Below are positions 59,301 to 64,000 of a stretch of DNA of 64,000 nt, in pieces. Position 1 is the stretch's first letter; each line of letters starts with the position of its first letter. The DNA is from CAZAYP01 sp964489425 [NCBI: uncultured Verrucomicrobiota bacterium] (lineage in GTDB: Bacteria > Verrucomicrobiota > Kiritimatiellia > RZYC01): contig CAZAYP010000005.1 in the NCBI GenBank assembly GCA_964489425.1, positions 59,247 through 123,246 of the forward strand, written 5' to 3'. The notes under the pieces are model-generated. The model had not been told where the DNA came from, did not search any database, and saw only the letters and a program-made list of their open reading frames with translations. Position numbers and translations under genes: made by a program.

Positions 59301-60458
59301 GGTGAACGGGATGCTGCCGTCGCGGTACACGACGACGGCGTAATTGGTGACGCCCAGCGGCGACGTGCCGGAGTTATAAACTTCGATGTAGTTGGCCTTG
59401 GGATCCGTGGGATGATCCACGATCTCGCTGAGGATCAACACCGGGTTGACGCACGGCAGTCCGTCGATCATGTTGATGTCCGCGAACAGGCACAGGTGGT
59501 CCGAGGCATTGGTGCTGGCGCCGTTGTTAAGCGGCGCGCCATACTTGGTCAACCCGCCCACGCCGTCGTCCAGCCGGGAGTCGAAGATCTCGCCCTGTGG
59601 CGCGCCATAGGGGCTGTTGAGGATTTCCTCGCTGAACACCAGGTAGTCGTAACGCGAGTCCGTGGCCCAGGTGGTGCCGTCTTCGGACGAGTCCTCGCGG
59701 TACGGCGTGATCGGCGCCATGTCGATTTCGGAAAACAGGTCGTCGGGACACAGCTTGTACGGCTGGGGAAACAGCACATCCGCGCCCAGGGCATAGTCGG
59801 TGGGCAGACCTGCGGGCAGGGACGAGAACGATATTTCCTGGGAAAACGCGGTGTCCTCATTGAAGTCGCCGCACACGATCCACTCCGTCTCGAGCGGATG
59901 AGACTGGGCATAGGCCATCAAGTTGGTGCGGGTGCGGCGGATCTCGATCGCGCGCCGGAACTGGTTGACGTCCCCGGCGCTGGCCTTGTAGTGGACGCTA
60001 TACATGATAAGCGGGTTGAGCGCGCCCGGCACCTCGATCACCGCCCGCAGCGGATACCGCGTCAATTCGCAGGCGCCGGGATATTCGGTAACCTCGTGGG
60101 ATGAGCTGATCGGGAACCGGCTCAGGAATCCCAGGCGCTGGGATCCGGTCAGCGGGCCGTAGCTGGGGCCATAGGCGGAATAAGCGTAGCCCAGTTCAGC
60201 CGACATGGTGATCCAGTAGTCATAGTCCGTTTCGAGCATTTCCTGGAACGCGATGATGTCGGGATTGATGCGTTGGAGGATGCTTTTTACGGCGTTGTAC
60301 TCCTGGCTGCCGGGCACGCCGACGCCGAACTTGACGTTGTAGGAGGCGATGCGAATCTTCACCGCCCACGCCGGGCCGGCCACGGCCAGGCAGAGTGCGG
60401 CGATCGCCGCCACCCGGGCCGTCCGCTGCAATCGTTTGATGGGTATCTTAAGGTCCAC
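56319..60458 (-). CDS. Giant exported endonuclease/exonuclease/phosphatase-fold protein with lamin-tail and TSP3 repeats
   Basis: A 1379-residue secreted protein starting GTG (60458); the signal peptide ends near VAGPAWA. An EEP-fold domain (about 34-340) has IRIASYNVKFG, INPDIIAFQEML, MYSVHYKA, WIVCGDFNEDTA and a C-terminal ASDHLCLFADI, so the metal-binding Asn, Glu, Asp and His residues are present. Lamin-tail domains follow near 345-470 and 615-770. Seven or more thrombospondin type-3 repeats (DxDGDGxxxxxDNCP) span about 820-1040 and should bind calcium. Then come an adhesion module (AYWRFDDPMFRDN, DMDTQLRTPRLNL) shared with the 2297-residue protein, another TSP3 repeat and a beta C-terminal domain (VYEVMVRDNAAG). 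It may be a secreted nuclease or phosphatase. Confidence 0.87.
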   Translation of the reverse strand: MDLKIPIKRLQRTARVAAIAALCLAVAGPAWAVKIRIASYNVKFGVGVPGSQEYNAVKSILQRINPDIIAFQEMLETDYDYWITMSAELGYAYSAYGPSYGPLTGSQRLGFLSRFPISSSHEVTEYPGACELTRYPLRAVIEVPGALNPLIMYSVHYKASAGDVNQFRRAIEIRRTRTNLMAYAQSHPLETEWIVCGDFNEDTAFSQEISFSSLPAGLPTDYALGADVLFPQPYKLCPDDLFSEIDMAPITPYREDSSEDGTTWATDSRYDYLVFSEEILNSPYGAPQGEIFDSRLDDGVGGLTKYGAPLNNGASTNASDHLCLFADINMIDGLPCVNPVLILSEIVDHPTDPKANYIEVYNSGTSPLGVTNYAVVVYRDGSIPFTITLTNTLAGGATWVLAANAAIFSSTYGRAANQINTNITLINGNDVCALKNTADTLFDIFGAIGEPDGDTDFTMAWAYPSQVVQRAAGISDPFSTWQTNEWTITNITVATPGTHRACDVADVYYSTHYLAPTAPLTGQTVTIYANIVPNLPASNLAATAYYRLNSDPYTGAAMTLVSNMLWKTTAFNPGAQDADHLQYYIATTFSGPGGASPGLSQTNTYEYPAGAGGGGGTPAAGGEARFNEIQADDDSTDDREFVEIMAPTGQVLTGYFIVHYNGVDSDDGGLWRFTLPEFTVPADGVTDSNGLALGFCVIAQNTNVANFDFLGLSTLQNGPDGLVLYDPASNILDAIAWVGPGDMATNDPGGLTTNGPATDNNYLHVTAADSTTDTTLQAPNNVRGNSGAGWVKLTATPGAINGGQTNAKITFSAIVYGDTDGDSFTDDVDNCPTNSNPIQTDSDGDGQGDACDLDKDGDGIANTVDNCPLNANADQSDRDADGTGDICDYDVDGDGLENDADNCPETYNPMQSDFDGDGLGDSCDLDNDADGVPDASDNCPTTANAGQQDGDLDGVGDACDTDWDNDGYPNAADNCPTNYNPTQADSNTNGVGDACESDIDGDAIPDTIDNCPTNSNASQVDTDHDGIGDACDTCSGALASTNLINESFNGGLPATWVLVTTGSASAYWRFDDPMFRDNHTGGDGLFAIAESENIRRNMDTQLRTPRLNLAGASGIQLNFKTHYDYRAGGAVEVADVDVSAAGTNGPWQNVWRKTTQDVTGPVTVALDVTALLSGSTNAVVRFHYFNASRDYFWEVDDVVLTCTICDATRDTDSDGVLDINDNCPATANAGQQDLDADGAGDACDDDRDGDGVPNAWEDQHGLNSTNAADGTADGDADTATNIEEYRANTDPQSAGNVLAVSVYDATLSAGRVDLVFPSSTGRVYEVMVRDNAAGTNPSWRLSSPAPFHGQDGTTTYSDFSVTNLPAAQPRFYRVKAAVP

Positions 60459-60486
60459 CGGTTACAGTCCTTCTGCCAGATCATCT

Positions 60487-60514
60487 AATATACCCGGACC
60501 CGGTACTTTGTTTA
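60487..60514 (-). promoter_or_regulatory. Candidate promoter for the EEP/TSP3 protein gene
   Basis: On the minus strand TAAACA (60514-60509), a 16-base spacer and TATATT (60492-60487) lie about 30 bases before the GTG start. It sits back to back with the promoter at 60545-60572. Confidence 0.4.
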
Positions 60515-60544
60515 GGCTGCGGTGGCATTGTCCGGGCCGCTTAT

Positions 60545-60572
60545 TTAACAAGCGCGCCGGCTGGTGTATATT
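60545..60572 (+). promoter_or_regulatory. Candidate promoter for the C25-like peptidase gene
   Basis: TTAACA (60545-60550), a 16-base spacer and TATATT (60567-60572), about 42 bases before the ATG. The -10 hexamer is the same as that of the divergent promoter. Confidence 0.5.
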
Positions 60573-60614
60573 GGGGGATGAGGGCGAGAACCGAGGACAG
60601 CCAGGGAGGACCCG

Positions 60615-61877
60615 ATGAAGAATTCAGCTCGATCGTTGATCGTCATGGCCGCGGTGGTGCTGGCGCTGGCGGCGCCGGCGGCGATCGCCGCCACGCACAA
60701 CTGGAACGCGGACGTCGTGCTGGTCACCCCGGCCGGCAACGCGAGCCAGCACGCGGCGATCCTCTCGACCGTGGCGGCCTGGCGGGCGTACCGGCAGGCG
60801 GAGGGCTACGTGTTTGACAGCGTGCCGCTCTACGAGGTCGCCGCCGCAGCCGGCAAGAGCATGGCGGCGCTGGCGCCGGAGGATATCCGCCTGTTCCTGC
60901 GCCGCAACTTCAGCGCCACCCGCGCCGCGGCCACGGCCAAGGGCCGCTACCTGGCGCTGCTGGGCGATGACCAGCTGTTCGATAACACCCTGTCCGACGA
61001 TGCCCTGATCCCGCGCTACAAAGTGCCGATCGTGTCGCCCTATGCCAGCGAGGTGCAGACGGATTACCTGTACGGCCTGCTGGTGCCGCCGGCGATTAAC
61101 GTGAGCCAGATCACCAATGTCAGCCTGGCCTACCCGTCGTTCCTGGTGTTCCGCATCCCGGCCAGGAACGTCAACCAGTTGCGCGCGATGCTCGCCAAGG
61201 CCGTGCGGTACGAATCCGCGCCGTACCGCCGCCACCTGAACCTGGTGGCCGGGTCGATTGTCACCCGCGGCGACGCGGCCGCGGTCCAGTATCTCAACGC
61301 GCTGATCGTGCAGCGCGCCACGCGCAAGCGCAAGGTGTTTGATACGCCCTACGGCGGGCCGGACTACGTGGTGACGGACAACAATCACCGCCTGTACCAC
61401 TTTATGCAAAACGCCGCGCTGTATTCCGGCGGCGTGGATTTCAACCTGTCCCACGGGTCGGCGTCCGCAGTCTATGCCATGGCCACCAACGGCGGTTTTA
61501 TCCAGAGCCTGAAAACCGCGGATGTGCCCGCGCTGTCCACCAACAAGCTCAACGTGTTCATCTCGTTCGCCTGCCTGAACGACCAGCCGCTCACCAACGG
61601 CTTGAACCTGGCCAAGACCCTGATGAACCGGCAAAGCGTGGCCGTGGCGGCCAGCACCATTGCCACCACGCCCACGCTGATGAATATCCGCATCGCGGAA
61701 CTGGGATTCCTGCCGGCGTGGTTTGACCGTAACAACACCCTGCTGCAGGCCGCGCAAAGCGTGCGCGACCGCTATATCCAGCGGTTCATGGCCGCGCCGG
61801 CCGCGGACCGCATGGCGCATATCGCCAATGTCCTTGGCTTGAACCTGTACGGCGACGGCATGCTGCGGTTGCGCTGA
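60615..61877 (+). CDS. Exported gingipain-like (C25-type) cysteine peptidase homolog
   Basis: A 420-residue secreted protein with a signal peptide (about 1-26). The fold pattern is that of clan CD peptidases: a substrate-side strand RYLALLGDDQLFDN, TDYLYG, then the catalytic pair as VDFNLSHGSASAVYA (His280) and NVFISFACLNDQPL (Cys320), which align with gingipain HG and AC motifs. Typical C25 proteins have a longer propeptide and an Ig-like domain after the catalytic domain; both are missing here, so it is a minimal form. The ribosome site GGGAGGA precedes the ATG. Activity is inferred from the dyad only. Confidence 0.75.
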   Translation: MKNSARSLIVMAAVVLALAAPAAIAATHNWNADVVLVTPAGNASQHAAILSTVAAWRAYRQAEGYVFDSVPLYEVAAAAGKSMAALAPEDIRLFLRRNFSATRAAATAKGRYLALLGDDQLFDNTLSDDALIPRYKVPIVSPYASEVQTDYLYGLLVPPAINVSQITNVSLAYPSFLVFRIPARNVNQLRAMLAKAVRYESAPYRRHLNLVAGSIVTRGDAAAVQYLNALIVQRATRKRKVFDTPYGGPDYVVTDNNHRLYHFMQNAALYSGGVDFNLSHGSASAVYAMATNGGFIQSLKTADVPALSTNKLNVFISFACLNDQPLTNGLNLAKTLMNRQSVAVAASTIATTPTLMNIRIAELGFLPAWFDRNNTLLQAAQSVRDRYIQRFMAAPAADRMAHIANVLGLNLYGDGMLRLR

Positions 61878-61883
61878 ACCGCG

Positions 61884-61904
61884 GCGGAAATGGTATCAGG
61901 GCTC
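61884..61904. repeat. 21-nt direct repeat, left copy
   Basis: Identical to 62056-62076. The right copy contains the stop codon region of the SUMF1-domain gene. The two copies enclose the paired palindromic units. Confidence 0.8.
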
Positions 61905-62037
61905 CCCGCCTTTTCAAGGCGGGGGGGACCCGAAGGGTGGGGCGGTTGATCCGGGTTCCATCCACCGTGATATCGGGGCGCGGACCATCCACAACCACCC
62001 CGGCCTGCGGCCACCCCTCCTTGCAAAGGAGGGGAGC
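61901..62037. repeat. Paired inverted palindromic units
   Basis: Two units facing each other. The right unit (61993-62037) is the 45-nt AACCACCCC/GGCC/core sequence found at 27512-27556. The left part (61901-61948) read in reverse is a degenerate copy with a GCTCCCCGCC-type core. About 44 nt lie between them. This fills most of the gap between the peptidase and SUMF1-domain genes. Confidence 0.75.
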
Positions 62038-62055
62038 TCGTAGGCTTGTTCTCGT

Positions 62056-62076
62056 GCGGAAATGGTATCAGGGCTC
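62056..62076. repeat. 21-nt direct repeat, right copy
   Basis: Identical to 61884-61904. It overlaps the last codons and TGA of the SUMF1-domain gene (stop at 62068-62070). Confidence 0.8.
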
Positions 62077-63003
62077 GTCCAGGACCAGGCGCAGCCCGGC
62101 GTCGTTCCAGCGGAATTCCGGCTTGAACTTGGACCGGCTGGCGGCGCGGCACTCCACGGAATCCTGGCGCCAACTGCCCCCGCGGCTGACGTGAAACTGG
62201 CCGGCGGCGGGCCCGGCCGGGTCCGTTACCGGTCCCGCGGGATAGGCCTCGTAGAAGTCCGCGCACCATTCCCACGCGTTGCCCGGCATGTCGTACAGGG
62301 CCCAGGCGTTGGGCTTTTTGAGCGCGGTGCGCTGCAGCGCATTGCTGCTGTTCTCGATGTACCAGCCGGCCATGTTCAGCGCGCTGGAGCCCTCGCCCGT
62401 GTAGAGGGCCGTGGTGGTTCCGGCCCGGCAGGCATACTCCCATTCCGCTTCCGTGGGCAGGCGGAACCGCGCGGCGTCCTTGCGGGCGGCCTGCAGCGCG
62501 TTCAGCTTGGCGATGAAATCCGCGGCCATGACCCAGCTCACCGATTCGACCGGGAAATCCCCGCCCTTTTTGGCGCTGCTCGGGTTGCTGCCCATGACCT
62601 GCTGCCACTGGGCCTGGGTCACTTCGTATTGGCCGATCCAGAACCCCTTGGTCAGGGTGACCTCGTGCTGGGTTTCATCCTCGTCGCGCCCGCCTTCGGC
62701 TGCGGGGCTGCCCATGACGAATGAACCCGCGGGGATCCACGCCAGGTCCAGCTTCACGTTCCCGCCCAGGTCCACGGTCTTGAACTGCGCATGCGGCGGC
62801 GCGGGGGTGGCCGTGGGCGCGGGCGGCAGGACGGTGGGGCCGGCCGGCCGGGGTGTGGCCGTGGGCGGCGGTGCGGGTTCCGGGCGCTGGCCGCAGCCCA
62901 TGAGCAGACCCGCGCCCATGGCCAGGAGGACGGCCACACGGCCAGCCCGCCATGGCGTTGTGCATCGTGTTGCGTTGGCTTCCGCTTGGGCTATGTGCTG
63001 CAT
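62068..63003 (-). CDS. Lipoprotein with formylglycine-generating-enzyme (SUMF1) domain
   Basis: A 311-residue lipoprotein. The signal peptide carries a lipobox LLMGC with Cys37 as the lipidated residue, then a Pro/Ala/Thr-rich linker (about 38-70). The FGE-sulfatase domain begins LAWIPAGSFVMGSP and continues with GFWIGQYEVTQAQWQQVMG, FRLPTEAEWEYACRAGT, MPGNAWEWCADFYEAY and RGGSWRQDSVECRAASR. True formylglycine-generating enzymes use a pair of Cys near the end; here only the second position (VECRA) has Cys, so catalysis is doubtful. ATG 63003 is preceded by AAGGAGG. No sulfatase is adjacent. Confidence 0.88.
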   Translation of the reverse strand: MQHIAQAEANATRCTTPWRAGRVAVLLAMGAGLLMGCGQRPEPAPPPTATPRPAGPTVLPPAPTATPAPPHAQFKTVDLGGNVKLDLAWIPAGSFVMGSPAAEGGRDEDETQHEVTLTKGFWIGQYEVTQAQWQQVMGSNPSSAKKGGDFPVESVSWVMAADFIAKLNALQAARKDAARFRLPTEAEWEYACRAGTTTALYTGEGSSALNMAGWYIENSSNALQRTALKKPNAWALYDMPGNAWEWCADFYEAYPAGPVTDPAGPAAGQFHVSRGGSWRQDSVECRAASRSKFKPEFRWNDAGLRLVLDEP

Positions 63004-63275
63004 TCCATCCTCCTTGCCGCCGGAGCGGCGCGCGCTGGTTTCGCTTCTGCTTGAACATAACCATAACAGTTCTTGCCCGGATTTGAAATCTTTTGTGCCG
63101 TTCCGTTGAGGGCTGGCGGGCGGATGCGCCAACCCTGCCCAGACGGATTCGACGGAGCGAATCCCTCCAGCATCTGCCCTGGAAGGCGCCGCTCTGTCGT
63201 CGCCGTCTGGAAAAAACAGGCCCGCATGCCGACCCGCAGAAAGCAACGCGCGTTCTCCTGCTTGGAAGCCAGGTC

Positions 63276-64000
63276 TCACTCGGGCAAGGGCAGCAAAGGC
63301 AGTCCCAGCTCTTTCAGGAATTCATTGTGTTTTGTCGTCGCTTCTCGGATGGCATGCTCGATGTTCACCAATTCGCGATGAGTCGCCGCCAAGTCAATCT
63401 CCGGTTCCTGCACGGCTGTGCTGATGTAACGGGAAATGTTGAGGTTATAGCCCTCCTCGGCAATGCGCTCCATCGAGACGCGCTTAGAGTACCGCTCTTC
63501 TTCACGGCGGTGCTGGTAGGTCTCGACGATCTTGTCGATGTGCTCTTCGGAGAGCACGTTCTGGCGCTTGCCCTTTTCGAAGTGCTCGGCGGCGTTAATG
63601 AAGAGGACGTCGTCGGGCTTCTTGCATTTCTTGAGGACGAGGATGCAGACCGGAATGCCCGTGGAATAGAAGAGGTTGGCGGGCAGGCCGATGACGGTAT
63701 CAATGTGGCCGTCCTTCAGGAGTTTCGTGCGGATGCGCTCCTCGGCGCCGCCGCGGAAGAGCACGCCATGCGGCAGGATGATGGCCATGACGCCCTGGTC
63801 CTTCAGGTAGTGGAAGCCGTGCAGGAGGAAGGCGAAGTCGGCGGCGGATTTCGGGGCCAGGCCGTGGTTCTTGAAGCGTATGTCGTCGCCCATATCCTCT
63901 TTGGGGTCCCAGCGGTAACTGAACGGGGGATTGGCGACGACGGCATCGAACTTGGGCATCTTGGCGGGGTTGGTCTCGCGCAGGAAGTCCCAGTCGTTGG
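63276..64000 (-). CDS. hsdM: Type I restriction-modification methyltransferase subunit HsdM (5' part beyond window)
   Basis: C-terminal 241 residues of an N6-adenine DNA methyltransferase; the beginning lies beyond the right edge. The visible part starts just before catalytic motif IV (FDAVVANPPFSYRW). It continues with SAADFAFLLHGFHYL, MAIILPHGVLFRGGAEERIR, HIDTVIGLPANLFYSTGIP and ILVLKKCK, then the typical end LNISRYISTAVQEPEIDLAA. It would methylate the host DNA with HsdS and supply the modification half of a type I system. No hsdS follows downstream. Codon use looks less GC-biased than in the neighbours, compatible with acquisition. Confidence 0.93.
   Translation of the reverse strand, partial: NDWDFLRETNPAKMPKFDAVVANPPFSYRWDPKEDMGDDIRFKNHGLAPKSAADFAFLLHGFHYLKDQGVMAIILPHGVLFRGGAEERIRTKLLKDGHIDTVIGLPANLFYSTGIPVCILVLKKCKKPDDVLFINAAEHFEKGKRQNVLSEEHIDKIVETYQHRREEERYSKRVSMERIAEEGYNLNISRYISTAVQEPEIDLAATHRELVNIEHAIREATTKHNEFLKELGLPLLPLPE

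Noticed and set aside
63004-63275. Possible small gene or hsdS remnant between the SUMF1 and hsdM genes
   Set aside because: Only short frames without ribosome sites or conserved residues; I see no gene here.

Overview
The window is about 65% GC and densely coded, with no gap over 300 bases. It reads as a chromosomal segment from a Gram-negative anaerobe of the PVC group, most likely Kiritimatiellota or a close Verrucomicrobiota relative. That placement is an inference. It rests on a PEP-CTERM protein, a secreted protein with a 'PVYSVNVFGF' N-terminus, giant secreted proteins built from lamin-tail, CotH, thrombospondin-3 and BACON-like modules, and pyruvate:ferredoxin oxidoreductase. I saw no tRNA, rRNA, CRISPR array, transposase or prophage gene.

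Layout. 1-6.1 kb: the 3'-truncated rhamnose gene rfbC, the electron-transfer flavoprotein pair etfB-etfA, and convergent dnaE. 6.3-12 kb: a five-gene plus-strand operon of two paralogous DUF4139-like secreted proteins around a SpoIIE-type phosphatase, then a MalK/UgpC-type ATPase without permeases and a small exported protein. 12-22 kb: acylphosphatase, a GH20-like glycosidase, a FliA/WhiG sigma factor with a small follower, two exported proteins, a GreA-domain protein, a GtrA-like membrane protein, and a radical-SAM/DUF4130 DNA-repair pair. 22-30.7 kb: a minus-strand operon gspF-G-H-I-J, then an ABC-2 ATPase and permease, a beta-propeller protein and a small protein. 30.8-39.4 kb: a 1648-residue CotH/lamin-tail protein and nifJ. 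39.5-46.8 kb: a chemosensory locus. 47-62 kb: a 2297-residue secreted protein, a CofD/YvcK-like protein, a 1379-residue nuclease-fold/TSP3 protein and a gingipain-like peptidase. 62-64 kb: a FGE/SUMF1-domain lipoprotein and a partial hsdM.

The most unusual region is the chemosensory locus. A NarX-type cytoplasmic histidine kinase, a NarL regulator, a receiver-only regulator, CheW and a chemoreceptor form one operon with no CheA. A second chemoreceptor lies upstream. The two receptors share a 946-nt stretch that I read as identical, covering the signalling domain, the stop codon and 76 nt beyond it. Their sensor halves differ: tandem helical modules in one, one helical module plus a zinc-binding (CZB-like) module in the other. 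The operon and the second receptor also share a promoter, TTGACG-N17-GATAAT with the same 12-nt -35 block, and in the operon it predicts a leaderless kinase mRNA.

A second notable signal is a family of palindromic repeat units. One copy is translated as part of the prepilin leader of the GspJ-like protein. A pair lies in inverted orientation between a 21-nt direct repeat at the 3' end of the SUMF1 gene.
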